From: Arion vulgaris
Taxonomy: Eukaryota; Mollusca; Gastropoda; Stylommatophora; Arionidae
Direction of reading: 5' to 3'
DNA: 64,000 nt
Assembly: GCA_020796225.1 (NCBI GenBank)
Contig: CM036765.1
Coordinates: 38,220,066-38,284,065 of the forward strand
Shown here: positions 1 to 11,690 of the stretch, piece after piece
Position numbering within the stretch: the stretch's first letter is position 1
How the letters are laid out: each line of letters opens with the position of its first letter
Notes under the pieces: generated by a model
What the model was told of the DNA's origin: nothing
Seen by the model: the letters and a program-made list of their open reading frames with translations, nothing else
The model's database searches: none
Program-made: the position numbers and the translations under genes

Positions 1-330
1 GGGTATTTAAAGGTAATGAGAGAGCGGACAGGCTTACATCAACAGCATCGTTGTTGGGGAGTTGAAGATGGATAAGGGGATATTCTTCGGTCTCTTCGCG
101 ACTGTCTGTTTGATGAGGACACTAAAATCGATGTTGAATCGATCAAGCGATGTAGGCAGTTTGGTTACCCTTTGTTCAAGTCGAACTGGATGCCTGATAG
201 GGAAATTGAGAGGTGTGTTTAATCAGCGAGCCACAGGAACCATCAGTATGCATACTCTTCGATATCTGTTGGGGAGACTGAGCACCTAGGGTCTGCCCGG
301 AGTGCAATGACGTCAGTTTAGTAACCAATA
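1..330 (+). mobile_element. 3' end of an RNase H-bearing non-LTR retrotransposon (I-group-like), broken
   Basis: Reading from base 3 gives VFKGNERADRLTSTASLLGS, the C-terminal RNase H signature (G-x-x-GNERADRLA) seen in I-group LINEs. A stop follows after residue 20. Further C-terminal text continues in a second frame from about base 84 (DILRSLRDCLFDEDT) and a third (NQRATGTISMHTLRYLLG), so at least two frameshifts separate the parts. The region ends with a decayed Cys-x2-Cys tail (EHL-G-S-A) that is better preserved in the copy at 42618-42865. The 5' part of the element lies outside the window. It is a dead fragment; the clade assignment rests on motif recognition. Confidence 0.72.
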
Positions 331-422
331 ACCAATAAAGCTGGAAAGAATCATCAAAGAGTCCAATTGTGGCTCTTTTACGCTAGTGCTCATTTCCTCT
401 TGACTTATTAAGAGGGTCAGCC

Positions 423-812
423 TTAGAACACGTACAAAGTAGATTTGGCAATCATCGTCATCAAATAGCTTGTCATGAGCAGAACTTTGCCACCCCAAAC
501 AGTCCTTTGGAATTTCTCTCTCTCATAGACCATATGTCCTGCCTCTGCAGCCACAAACCACCATTTGCATCCTGCATCCATCTTCTCCGTGGTATTTCTC
601 TTCTCCTCTTTGATGGGATGCCTCCTTCCATGATGGTCTTCTCCAACCCTTCGTGTCTTTTTATATATCCAAGGTACCTCAATTTTCTCTTTCTTATGTG
701 TAGTATTAACCAGTTTTCTTTGATTTTGAGTTTTTCTGGATAGATCTATTTGTTCTCTTCTCTGTCCACGATATACGAAGGACTCTTCTGTAACACTTAT
801 ATTCAAAAGCAC
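423..812 (-). mobile_element. RTE/BovB-like LINE reverse transcriptase C-terminal arm, decayed
   Basis: The minus strand encodes LGYIKRHEGLEKTIMEGG followed by a basic stretch ending RRRWMQDA. This is the C-terminal arm typical of RTE-type LINE polymerases (R-x-L-x-x-x-GH-x-x-R-x-x-x-LEKT-x-x-GG-x-x-x-RRRGRPR-x-RW-x-D). The glycine-rich basic segment has lost its GRPR core. Two overlapping frames (129 and 69 codons) share the signature, showing a frameshift near 680. The same arm recurs at 48700-48958 with better preservation, including the terminal segment VGVAKFCSG. It is not a host gene. Confidence 0.7.
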
Positions 813-829
813 ATATTATGTTGAATTTG

Positions 830-2380
830 ACAATGATTCATGAAAATCTAATGTAAATGGATTCGAATCAACGGGCGTTGGTGTACAAATTTAGCTCAGT
901 ACCATTGAGAGAAGTGTAATCGACGTTTGCGGTATGAAAGAAATACTACAGTGAAACCACTGGAAAGACAATATAAGACATTTCTGATTACCAGTGACTG
1001 ATGTTATATCGCAGTAGTTAGTGCACATGATTCGTCAATGCCTGATCTCAGGATAAAATACTCCATTTATCTTGGAATTTGTTTTAGACCGAACAGTTCT
1101 CAGATAAACCCAGCCTCAATTGGGTAATAGAAAAACATGGAAATAAAGGCGCTCATGTGATGCTTACATACCACTTCATACATCGTATATCGTTGATCAA
1201 AGAAAACGATACTTACCTAACACCGTATTCCCTAATGTCCATATGGTATGAAAATAGTTTCGTTACTCTTACTATTTACTGATAACCAATGAAGACAGAG
1301 GTATTTGGTAAACGTTGCAGATAGATATGATTGCTCCGGTTAACTTCAGACTTTAGTAGTTTATTCTGTTATTCTTTAAAGACAAGTGAAAAAAGACTTT
1401 CCTTTCAGTTTCTTTAGTTATAGTGAACAACGTCGTTGCCGCTGCTTCTACATCTTTTCTTCCATATATGTTCACTTTTCATTCCATGTTCTTATTTTAC
1501 GAGTCGTAACTTCTTTAATCTTACGGACATATTCTGTCTACATTTTATCCTTTAATATGGCTGATTTTACACTTGGCAATTGCTATTTTTGTTCTTGTTA
1601 TTTTTTCTCTTACGCTTTTTTTAATCCCAAGTTTTTTATGAGAATCTCATTCTTTCTCTTGAAATCTTTTGTATCCCAATATGTTTCCTATTGCTATTTT
1701 TGCTTCTTGATTGAGTTTGTCGATTTTCATTTCCGTCTCATTCTGTAAAATGCTGAAGTTATTTTTAAAGCAAGTTTTTTTAAAGTTACCAATAGTTTTC
1801 CATGTTTAAAAACATATGAATATCAACAGGACGTGGTCTGAAAACTTAACTCGGAATATTCTCAGAATATTGCTATACAAGAACAAATGCTGGAAAACTA
1901 CTACAGACATTGCACATAAATGAGTTAGATTTTAAAATAAATTATTTTAGAGAATTCTGCGTAGATTTTGGCCAGAAAAGATCACAAATAGGAAGACTTC
2001 CACGAATATGGAGAATAAAATGTATAGATTGAGAAAGTTGGACAACCTAAACAGAACTGACAGCTTGTTAAGTGAAGAGGGCACGACTTACTTGATTTAA
2101 TATCTATTCCACATACGAGGAAGAAAGATAAATATAAAAGACTAACGATTGTGTCAGCACTTGAAAGTGATGCTACTGGTCACTTTGTATATAAGAGTAA
2201 TCATTCAATGGAGTCCAGATCAACACTCGTTCCTATTGTTTTGCAAAATCGATATTCATTACTGTTACGTATGTACGATTTAGTGGTATAAAGGAAGTAG
2301 AGATACTAGGAATAGAGTAATGTACCATGAAACATTTATACGTCAAACATGCGATGGTAACATAGTTGAAGGTATTCTTA
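830..2380. other. no supported gene
   Basis: AT-rich non-coding DNA. A 120-codon plus-strand frame at 1386-1748 is almost entirely Phe, Ser, Cys and Tyr because the strand is T-rich. It has no recognisable domain and I do not regard it as a gene. Confidence 0.5.
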
Positions 2381-2388
2381 TCGCGTCA

Positions 2389-2945
2389 GTGACTCAGAAG
2401 GCAGGACAAAACGAACTGAGAAAATACACGAAGAAAGGCGCAACGATAAGAGAAAGACAAGAGACTGAAGGCAGGACAAAACGAACTGAGAAAATACACG
2501 AAGAAAGGCGCAACGATAAGAAGAGACAAGAGATCGAGCTCTTATCGTGGCGCGTCTGAAAAATCACGATCGGTAAAGTGCGCCTTGTTTAGAACAAGAG
2601 GATGTTATCTGAACAGGTATCTTAGCTGTACGACCTGCTGAAAGGATGCCGAAGTCAAGTAAGGCAGTACATAAGATAGAGGATTTCAATGAGACTGAAG
2701 GCAGTGACATATAACGAACTGAGATAAATACATTCGAAGAAAGTGTGCATACGATAAGAGAGACAGAGTTCTGTCAGCTCTTCAATCGTGGCGTTCGGAC
2801 AAATCACGTGATCGGTTAATGTGGCCTTGTTTCAGAACAAGAGGATGTTATCTGTAACAGGTATCTGTTTAGTTGTACGACCCTGCTGTAGGAGATGCTC
2901 TGTCCAAGTCAGTAGTACTATGATGAGTGATTTCAACTGAGTTCA
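2389..2945 (+). repeat. nested tandem duplication (two short plus two long units)
   Basis: A ~68-bp segment beginning GCAGGACAAAACGAACTGAG occurs at about 2400 and again at about 2468. The second copy and its downstream sequence (AAATCACGATCGG, ACAAGAGGATGTTATCTG) recur as a second ~240-bp unit starting near 2693. The last unit differs mainly by one- to three-base insertions and deletions, for example GAACTGAGATAAATACATTCG against GAACTGAGAAAATACACG. A 79-codon frame at 2320-2559 is just this repeat read through. No function is visible. Confidence 0.8.
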
Positions 2946-2949
2946 CTGT

Positions 2950-5308
2950 TCAATGTGTTGTGCTCACATATAACGTTAGCACTAGGATCTATAGATCAGT
3001 CAATACTTTATTTTCGATTATTTTATTGCGAAACTTGTAATTGTGATATTCTGAACCGTGTGGTATTCCGTTCACTACTGCTGTTGTTAATGGTAAATAC
3101 AGTATATAGATACGAGACCATTAACTTTAGTTACTTTGTTTTTTTTCCACTTTTGCCACACGACATCGTCGAATTTGGCGAATGCGACGAATTTGGCACC
3201 ATTCTTTCTAATGAGATGTACTAACAATTTTCTTATTGTATTTTTATACCTTCGTATTTTTATACCTTCGATGTAGATATAGTCCTTTTAGATTTCCTGA
3301 TGTAATTATTATACTTTTTGTTTATACAACTCACATCGATGACTTTTCTCAATCATCTCATTTCGCTATCAATTTTACTATCATGTGCTTTGGACGAGGA
3401 CCATGCTTTCTACGCTGTATTCTTTTCATTATTCATCCTTATTTTCTCTTTTAGATATACAAATTGATTACTTCGAGATAAGGATTACGTAGTTTGAATC
3501 TTCAAATATGACACTTTAGCTATTACTGAAACGAAACATGATATAACAATGTGACACTCATTTCATTGTCGTATCCACAGCCAACTCTTAACTATAAGTT
3601 TATAGTTGACTCTGGTCGTATCTAATACGAAGGTAGGTGGCTACCAGTAACATTTGGTGGGCCCGTTTAAAGCAGGGGTTTAACACTCTTCTCATCCATT
3701 TATTTGTTCTGTAAGTTATGCACCGCTTGTTATATCATGTTGGTTAATGTAGCTATATGCTCGCTGTTATATTTACTAAAATACTTCCACCAGGTGAACA
3801 TACTTTGTTCAATTTATTATTTCTTGTTTAGAGTCGTCTGAAAGTCAGACATTATAATCCGGATAAACACACAGACTTGTCGACCAATATTTAACCTCGT
3901 TTAAAATATATAATCCTCTCTTTCATGCATTTTTTTCTTGTACTTTTTAATTATCGCTTTCTTTACAACATATGTGCAAAATATATTGCCTCGGTCAGCT
4001 CTTTTTCAGTTTTGTTTTCCTGTCTACTTTGCACGTAGGAGGATTACTGATAATTATTTTGATGTTATTGTTGGCGATCTTTTTTGTTACTTCTGCTTCG
4101 TTCTGTGATTACCTGAACGCAGGTATTGAACATGGCTTCATATATAGTAGATGATCGTGGACTGGGTGTTTTAGAATGAATTAATATTGTCTACTATATG
4201 TACAATTCAAAGTAAATTGTAAGATCTCTATCTATTTTCGTATAATTATTTACGTCTTCCGTCTGAAAGTGATAGTCAGATTCTTCAAACCCAAACACTA
4301 CACATATAACATGTTAAATAATAAATACCACTAGCTTGGCAATTGTATATTTACTTATTGAATTGTTGTGTCTAGGTGTACCATGGTAGGTTTTATCGCT
4401 GCCAAATCCTCATTCTCCTCGCGATAGTTCCCCCTGATGCTCGTGAAACTTGGTGGGATAGAAACGCCACATTAAGCCATACTTTATTTATAATTACAAG
4501 ATAGTAGCGATAACAACGTATCTCTATTTAGTGTGGTGTCAGTTTAATATTATTTTACTAACTTCATCTCCACAAAAACCAGCATTATTTTATAGTTTAC
4601 ACATCATCCGCATCCAGTCGATCAATGTGTCAGACTTAAGCTTTTTGCTTCAGTGTGAATTTTTATAAAATTCAATTGAAACAAACAGACACGCATGCAT
4701 CAATAGTGCTTTAGAATATACGATTATATAATTACTCAAATTATTTTGATATATTGTAGCTTTATTAGAAACTATTTAAGTACACGTTTGTCATTTTATA
4801 ATATTTACTGTGGCTCCCTTTGCCAAGCATGTATTATGTTGCATATACATTATGGTACATACATATTGCTTTGGGAAGATCACGTTCGACGCTTCATTTA
4901 TCTTTCGTACGTGACCGACCACCAGTATCTATAGAATAACTAATTTAGTTCTCGTATAGGTAATTACTGATATCCCATTCTTAACAACTCATTCAAGAAG
5001 AAGAAAACAGACTGCATAGTAACGCACACAGATTGATTGTAGTCTAATAAAGACAAGTTATGATGTTAAATTTTAGTAACTTTATTCATGTAGTATGTCC
5101 TCTACAGAATGTCATTATCATTACAACCCTCACGAAAGGCTCGATCTCTAACCAGTTCTCTTGCCTTCTCCATTGTCGTGTTCGGGAATTCCTAAATGTG
5201 TCTTGTCACCGTCGTCATCTACCCCGTCTTCCAGAAACCATGCCCTGCAATATTGCTCTCTCTAAATCACTATACCTGAGGATATAGCAAAAAGAAGACA
5301 AATATGAG

Positions 5309-5311
<3 letters not shown>
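2950..5311. other. no supported gene
   Basis: AT-rich DNA with short frames only. A 15-bp phrase (GTATTTTTATACCTT) is directly duplicated at 3238-3268. Near 3590-3620 a short stretch resembles the 3' end of the interspersed repeat seen at 8386-8672 (TAAGTTTATAGTTGACTCTGG), possibly a truncated copy. Confidence 0.45.
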
Positions 5312-5341
<30 letters not shown>

Positions 5342-5378
5342 CCCTGGACCCCGTGCTGGAAAAGAAATAGTATTAGCT

Positions 5379-5435
<57 letters not shown>
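5312..5435. repeat. (TA)n and (CT)n microsatellites
   Basis: Bases 5312-5341 are an uninterrupted AT dinucleotide run. Bases 5383-5435 are an uninterrupted CT run, with 40 bp of unique DNA between them. The plus-strand frame at 5304-5555 is only the translation of these runs. Confidence 0.97.
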
Positions 5436-5438
<3 letters not shown>

Positions 5439-6055
5439 ATACGACCACAGAGTGTTGATTGTTGTCAGGCTCTGCCTCCCTCCGGTCCTATAGAAAAATC
5501 GACTCCAACAGCTGAACTCAACAAACTTTTATGCAAGAGTTGTACGTGTGACTAGCTTTCCTTGTATAAAACAATTTACTACGGTAATCAGCACTGTCAG
5601 AATAAAAATACTTTGACACAATTGTCTTGCAATCACAACATAGTTGTTAGTACTGACATAGTTGTAAAATGACTAACGACAATCTCTAGGCTAGCATAAA
5701 CGTGTCATAGCATTATAGTAGCATCGAGTTATAGCTGTGGAATTAGTTTTGAGAAATGAAACGCAACAATCTACCTTGTCATGTCATCCTTTCCATTCTC
5801 TCACGACATACTTACTTTATTTCATTTCCGTATTCAGTCATTTCCAAGACTTTCATGATTGATACTCTTAAGTTACCAATTTCCTGTTATCCTTCCCCAC
5901 GACCCCATTCATCGTTACTTCTTGTACACCTCACAATTAGAAACATCTGTCATCTATCAATCACCAGAGTCTGTCATCCTAAACTTATTAACCAATTGTT
6001 TAATAATTCTAGCACGGTAAGATGAAAATAGTTCCTTTAGTTTGTTAGGTAGTAA
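5436..6055. other. no supported gene
   Basis: No recognisable coding, RNA or repeat signal. The 89-codon plus-strand frame at 5756-6025 is rich in Ser, His and Ile and lacks any domain I know. Confidence 0.45.
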
Positions 6056-6400
6056 TAAATAAGGTAGAATGATAGAAGTGCTGAAGTGGTATGATATGAT
6101 CACCAATGAGGAGCTTATGAAGAGAACGAGACCAATCATAGTGAATCAAGAGGTAAAGAAAAGACGCTGGTGTTGGATAGGGCACATCTTGAGAAAATTC
6201 GAGGGCATATAAAAGACAGGCAATTTTATGGAACCCACAGGGAAAGCGAGAGAGAGGGAAACTTAGAAATATGCGTAGAATAAATTTTAAGGCAGAGATT
6301 AGTGATATAGAGAAAAGCTGGAAGAAGCTGCAAAGATAGGTAAAAGAGAAGACATCAGTTGATTGGCCTATGTCCCAATCTGGGTTTTAAAAAAGGCACG
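6056..6400 (+). mobile_element. LINE reverse transcriptase C-terminal tail, broken
   Basis: The plus strand reads NEELMKRTRPIIVNQEVKKR, then WCWIGHILRKFEGI, a stop, and a GKARER remnant of the GKRxRGRP block. KSWKKLQ and a terminal CP-x-x-G block follow. This is the order of the C-terminal tail of many animal non-LTR polymerases (W-x-W-x-GH-x-LRK-P, GKR-x-RGRPR, SW-x-x-L). Stops and frameshifts interrupt it. A sister copy lies at 59515-59900, and the two align through 'VTNEELMERTRQIPVNQEV'. Confidence 0.72.
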
Positions 6401-8254
6401 AGAGAGGCAGTGAGATGAAAGTACTTAATCTTTTTTTTGTGTGTCTATATCGATACTTGCTTTGACGAGTTAAAAATACAGTGGATTGCATACCAAGCAC
6501 CTTCTAGACTGTAACCCAAATTGTCATGTCTACATTTTTTGTTTGTTTTCTACTTTGTAATTGTAGGCAAAGTTCATTGCTCGTGCAAAGTTAAGTCTGG
6601 TAAAACTTCATATGCGGAAGGCTGTTAGAAGGGATTTTTGTAAAAGTCTAAATATTTGCTTTCAACATTACATTATTGAATACAATAAACGGGATGTTTT
6701 CGAGGCGATCCATTTCCTTGAGTGCTGGCTACCATGTTGGTAACGTTCTTTTTTGTAACTGTCCTATACTTGAGTTCCCCAACAACACTCTTTGTACTCT
6801 TTTTTCGTTCGACTCGATGCAGAACAGTGTGCTTGTCCAAGCGCTAAAACGGTAAACGTCACCTGGCCTCCTCTCCACGAGCATAAATAGCTTTTGGTGA
6901 ATAAATTTGTTAAAAACACAGGAAATTAACTTTTCATGTGTTTTCTATGCGCAAACTTTCGCTAGAGCACATGCTGAAAAACTCGTAAGTAATCTAAATA
7001 TAAAGCATTCAAATACAATAAATTTACGTTATTGTATAATAGATCCTTTTGGAGGTGAAGACCATTAAAATTATGTTCTTGTCATTTTACTGTTCGAATT
7101 CAGCTACTCCATCAAGGTACACTTAATACAAGTGTAACAAATTAAGTGTGCCGGGGATAAACTTGAGCGAGGTACACAACCAAAGTCAAGAGGGTTACAA
7201 GAATACGATGGATCGGGTGCAGATATGTCAACATTGAGTGACGTCAAGGAACATTGAGTAACACATTTGAGCCAAGTTTTAAAAAAGGCCAGAGAAAAAA
7301 TAAAGTATTTGTTCTCCACTGAAGATGAAACTTTGTCTACTTTTCCACTATGACCGGACTAATTTTTCGCTAAACATGAGAAATGAAGGGTTACATTTTA
7401 AGTGAAGAGATGAGAAATAAATTCCTACTTTTTGCACTGAAGAGCAGTAACGTCTTGGAGAAAAATACACACACGCATCATTACACACTTACACACCATA
7501 CGTACAAACATGCTGTCTGGCTATAACATTTGATGTATACAATTTTCAATCGTATTTTATATCAATACAAACCTAAGTGCTTTTAATGGCCATGAATTTG
7601 CAGGTAAAACTTACACTTGTTCCAGCATTTACAAGAGAAGTACATTACTACGTATGGGAGGAAACAACGGAAACGTACGGCATGACTTATAGAAAGTACG
7701 TCGTCATATGGGGATTTCGATTATTTGTCAGCGGTATGAAGCGTACACAAAAGCCCATTCTAGAAACCTCTTCTTATACTGAGGCTTTGCGACAAAGCAC
7801 GATTAGAGAAAAGAAGAATAAAAAAAGTGATCGATATAATGAACATTGTTAGCCAATCGCGTAGTTCGAATCTCATTTGTGATTCCATTCACTACCCGAT
7901 TTGTTTGGGATTAAAGAACTGTCTTCTGCACTGATTATCAACTGCTGGTTCATTGTTTGATTTAATGTACATGACTGCGGTCATGATTGTTGGGCTTGAA
8001 TTGAACAAGTAGTAAATTCAATATTCTAAACACATAAAGAAACATAATACCGTTGAAATACTATACTGGGAGGAAATGATGTATTTGGGAGTGCAGCATT
8101 AAGAGACGGACAAAGAGCAGTTTTTGCAGAATTCACCACTATTACGAGAGACAGGAAATGATAGAGATCTATTACAGTCATTCGATGTGGAGATGACATG
8201 GGATTGAGCACATTTCACAGTGCTACCTCAGTTGTTGAATCTGTACTTTAGAAC
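6400..8254. other. no supported gene
   Basis: Non-coding by inspection. The 91-codon plus-strand frame at 7577-7852 and the 71-codon minus-strand frame at 7104-7319 have ordinary composition but no recognisable domain and no splice context that I can defend. Confidence 0.45.
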
Positions 8255-8950
8255 ACTGAGTCATTTCTTGTGGTAAATCAGGGTCATAAAACACTGGTCA
8301 CTGAGCCAAACCACAGCCAGGCTCTAGCATAGGCCAGCAACTGGCCGGTATTCCTGACCTAGATAAGAAAAGGGGTCTGGAAATTACAGATGTTTGATAG
8401 AACACTGCACGCTTTTTTGCAATTTGACTCAATTCTGTGAGTCTATGGTTATTTATTGGGGGAAAATATTTATAATATTGATATTCCTTATTGTTAAACT
8501 TAACTTGTTGCATAATATAACTTCGATTTAGCATTTTGTGTTGGTTTTAAAATGAATTCGTCTATATACACCAATACGGATGCAGTCACGTGGTGTAGTT
8601 GGGGTCTGATTTCCCACAATTCTTACCTGAGCCCGAAGGCGCATAAATTTATAGTTGGCTCTGGCCAAACTGTGATAAATCAGTATCATAAAACACTGGT
8701 CACTGAGCCAAGCTTTGTGATAAACCAAACATGTAAAACACAGATCTTGAGCCATGTCTTGAGGTAAACCCTTCTTGTAAAACACGGGTCACTAAACCAT
8801 GCTTTGTGTTAGATAAACCAATACGGTAAATCTATACTATAAAACCCTGAATCACGCATTGTGATCAGCTGATGATATTTAACACTAAGCAACGCATTGT
8901 GATAAAGCTTGTGCTGTATAACACTAATGTATTGTTATTAAGTACCATAG
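8255..8950 (+). repeat. decayed ~43-bp minisatellite, interrupted
   Basis: About six units (8671-8940) follow the pattern TGTGATAAA, variable bases, then TAAAACACTGGTCACTGAGCCA and a terminal GCTT; units run 38-55 bp and are diverged. One further unit lies at 8255-8310, on the far side of the interspersed repeat at 8386-8672. Weaker echoes (AACACTGGACAATGAACCA) occur at 9440-9580. This is a minisatellite that was split by an insertion; it has no coding content. Confidence 0.75.
8386..8672 (+). repeat. interspersed repeat, about 287 bp, copy 1
   Basis: This block matches 57729-58015 over its whole length at clearly recognisable identity. Shared phrases include GAGTCTATGGTTATTTATTG, TTTTAAAATGAATTCGTCTA and GGTCTGATTTCCCA. 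A partial copy is at 28530-28612. No coding capacity, terminal inverted repeat or tRNA-like head is visible. It could be a non-autonomous element or a LINE 3' UTR. Confidence 0.8.
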
Positions 8951-9660
8951 GTCTGAATACCTAGATTCTCCATATAATGTTAATTCTTGTTTATGTTTGT
9001 TGACCTACGTGACCTGATGTAACAAATACAAGACTTGTTCTTAGGTTGAAAATGCGTACCCCTCTGCTCCTTGTGGACCATAGTTCCTCGACATACATCA
9101 TCCACTTTCTTTGATTTCTAACCCTCTTAAACGATTTCCAGGATAATCCGGCATCCATTCAGTTCATTAAGAAGACTCATTGTCCAGGTCTGTTAAGGAT
9201 TTCCACATTCCGAATTCTATGTAGATTCCACTCAAGTCCATGTCTGATGAGACTTAAATGTGTCTAAGTATGTCCGACCCACCGTCATTTTTTCCCCGAC
9301 TTGTGTCATCATGGATCGTTGTTTTGTCTTTATCTATACAGATCTGTGTTTGCAACTCTGTCGTACCATCTCAGTTTGAGAACCAGCCAAGAGTAAAGAG
9401 GCTTTCCTTTTCTAAACATAATAAACACCTCATATCAGTTGGTGCTGAATAACACTGGACAATGAACCACTCCATTTGACCAGTCAGTGCTGTTTAACAC
9501 TAACTTGATTGACCCCTGCTTGTGACTAGTCATTATTATATACCACTGAGCATGTCTTGTTAATGCAGCAATGCATGTTCTTTCATGTTGCGATATATCA
9601 CATTTAATAAATGCAACATTGTTACCCAAGTGACACAAACCGGATTTATAGAAGCGTTCA

Positions 9661-9890
9661 ATTAAAATGGTATTTTTTCCCCGATCCAGAAGCACTTGAG
9701 CTTTTCAGCTCTTTGGCTCGGTGCCATGGACATCGTAACTCTTCGGTTCGGTGCCACGAACACCGTAAATCTGGGAATCTGAAATGGTTTTTCTGCCATC
9801 CGCGGAACTGAACCCGCACACACAGAGGGATAGTCACCCGTAGTCCAACGCGCTACGAACACGCTGGGCAGACGGGCATTAAAATGGTAT
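9661..9890 (-). mobile_element. tRNA-headed SINE with 13-bp target-site duplication
   Basis: The body 9674-9877 is a SINE on the minus strand, flanked by ATTAAAATGGTAT at both 9661-9673 and 9878-9890, a perfect 13-bp TSD. The head, read on the minus strand, carries an A-box-like segment (TAGCGCGTTGGACTACGG) and a B-box-like GCGGGTTCAGTTCCGCGG, the internal pol III promoter of a tRNA-derived SINE. A second copy in opposite orientation is at 10179-10405. Such elements are mobilised by LINE reverse transcriptases. Confidence 0.85.
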
Positions 9891-10178
9891 AACAGTGTAC
9901 TGTTGATTACATCTTTAATTTTGGATTCGTACAATTGAAACACTTGTAGAGCAGGAAGTGAATGATATGCGCCATTAGTGTTCACGGCCTACTCTGTTTT
10001 TAGAGTTTGATAAAGACACACATTGTGTGATAGTTATCCCCAAATGAAATAGGCCAGCTTGGCAGCTGTGCATTGCAGATTTTGAAACGTTCAGGTTCTG
10101 GGTTTTTCATGTTGGTTGTGCGTAAAACTAAAGCCTTCTATGGGTATGGGACCTCATACACACGGTAGGGGGTGCTGT

Positions 10179-10405
10179 ATTAATACCTGTCGCCCGCCTG
10201 CCCAGCGTGTTCGTAGCGTGTTGGACTACGGGTGACTAGCCCTCTGTAAGTGCGGGTTCAATTCCGCGGGCTGGCAGAAAAGCCACAGGTTCCCCAGATT
10301 TACGGTGTTCGTGGCACCGAACCGAAGGGTTACGATGTCCATGGCACCGATCCGAAGAGCTGAAAGCTCAAGTGCTTCTGGATCGGAAAAAAAAAAATTA
10401 ATACC
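10179..10405 (+). mobile_element. tRNA-headed SINE, second copy, 9-bp TSD
   Basis: The body 10188-10396 is the reverse complement of the SINE at 9674-9877 and is bounded by ATTAATACC at 10179-10187 and 10397-10405. The pol III B box reads GCGGGTTCAATTCCGCGGG. The tail is an A-run. With the first copy it makes an inverted pair of ~205-bp arms around a ~310-bp spacer. Different TSDs show that the two copies inserted independently. Confidence 0.85.
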
Positions 10406-10467
10406 AATTAAAGGTTGAGTCATTAAAAGCAACATCACACCATTCAGCACAAACACAGCCGGTCTGA

Positions 10468-10738
10468 GTACATTCTTCCGCCCGAGTGGTTACCGGGGCC
10501 CAAATTTGGGGTGTAAAGAATAGAACCACTGTTACCTGCCATTGCATGTCGTAAGAGGCGACTAAGGAGGTTTGGTTGAAATCGGATGCATCTAAGCGTG
10601 TAGAAGTCTATGCGTTTAGGGGCCTACCAAACCAATGTGCAACGTATACACTTCTTGGCAAAATCAAACAAATCACAAAGATTGATTAAAATTGGTTGTA
10701 AAGAACGAACGCAAAGAAGAAGAAGAAGTACATTCTTC
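10468..10738 (+). mobile_element. SINE family A, copy 1, 11-bp TSD
   Basis: The body 10479-10727 starts CGCCCGAGTGGTTACC and ends in an (AAG)n tail. It is bounded by perfect GTACATTCTTC repeats at 10468-10478 and 10728-10738. The centre holds GCATGTCGTAAGAGGCGACT, a core shared with families B and C. Further copies are at 23350-23609, 27145-27423 and 35816-36099. The head is only weakly tRNA-like (GCCCGAGTGG as A box, GGTTGAAATCGG as B box), so the pol III origin is inferred. Confidence 0.88.
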
Positions 10739-10739
10739 A

Positions 10740-11690
10740 TTGCTGACACGAGGGTTTTACTTCCCAAACCTATCAAAACGGATACTTACTTCTGTGTACC
10801 GAAGCGTAAAATTTTCAGATAAACACGTTTGGATTATGGGGTCAGCAGTCTGACCACTTAATCAAGCACAATCAAGTTCGCCACAGTGTGTATGTTTGAC
10901 CTTTTGTAATGATAATAGTAGGTTATAGTGAACACACTGTAGTCACATTCAGTAGCTAACTCAACTTTTGTCAAAGTTATAATCTTACCCAGACCAACTG
11001 ACATCTCAATGTTTCTCCGTCCTCCTCATTCCGGAAGAATAGAGAATGAGAAAATTGCGTGGTTTGATTATTAGCTATCGATTGCCCTTTTCCTAATACG
11101 ACCACGTTGCTTGCGGTGCCAACCTGTTCTTCGTCCGACTAGAATCTGCTCTCTACTTGACCTGTTAGAGAATAACTGACACAATTGTTTTACTCCAGTT
11201 TGTCTTCAAGCAGTGAAAGTGATGTAGACAGTTGTCGTGCTGACATTGTAGTTGTTTATTTGTTTCAAATTCAGCTCAAGTATATTATAAAGGAGTTTAC
11301 AATTCAGGAATAGATGCTGGCAACTAACTAATGTGTTCTCAGAATGAATAAGTGTATTCCGCATTGACAAAGCAATCCTTTGCTTGGACACATACAGTCC
11401 ACGTTGTTTATTATAGTGTTTCCATTACAAAGATATTATATACAGTGTATGTATCTTACTACTGTATGTGAATTAATGTATGGTTCAGCGGTCGGTAGAT
11501 GTACGGAAAAAACAAACAATTAAGAACCAACAAAGCAGTTTTACCCTCCAGGCATAAATTAATTAAAATGTTCGAATTAGCGTTAGTTTTACTGTCACGG
11601 AGTGGATATTTTAGGCATCAACTTCTAGAAGTATTTTTTTGATCGATATGTGTATGCTTTTTACGTATGCTGAAAATAGATGTGTGTCTT
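10740..11690. other. no supported gene
   Basis: AT-rich non-coding DNA. I see no repeat family, RNA gene or domain-bearing frame. Confidence 0.45.

Noticed and set aside
1386..1748. 120-codon plus-strand frame as a membrane protein
   Set aside because: It is a T-rich strand giving Phe/Ser/Cys/Tyr-rich text with no membrane pattern, domain or splice context.
2200..2950. LTR retrotransposon long terminal repeat
   Set aside because: There is a TATATAAG-like box near 2190 and repeats downstream, but no TG..CA ends, primer-binding site or second LTR.
5304..5555. 83-codon frame
   Set aside because: Translation of TA and CT microsatellites.
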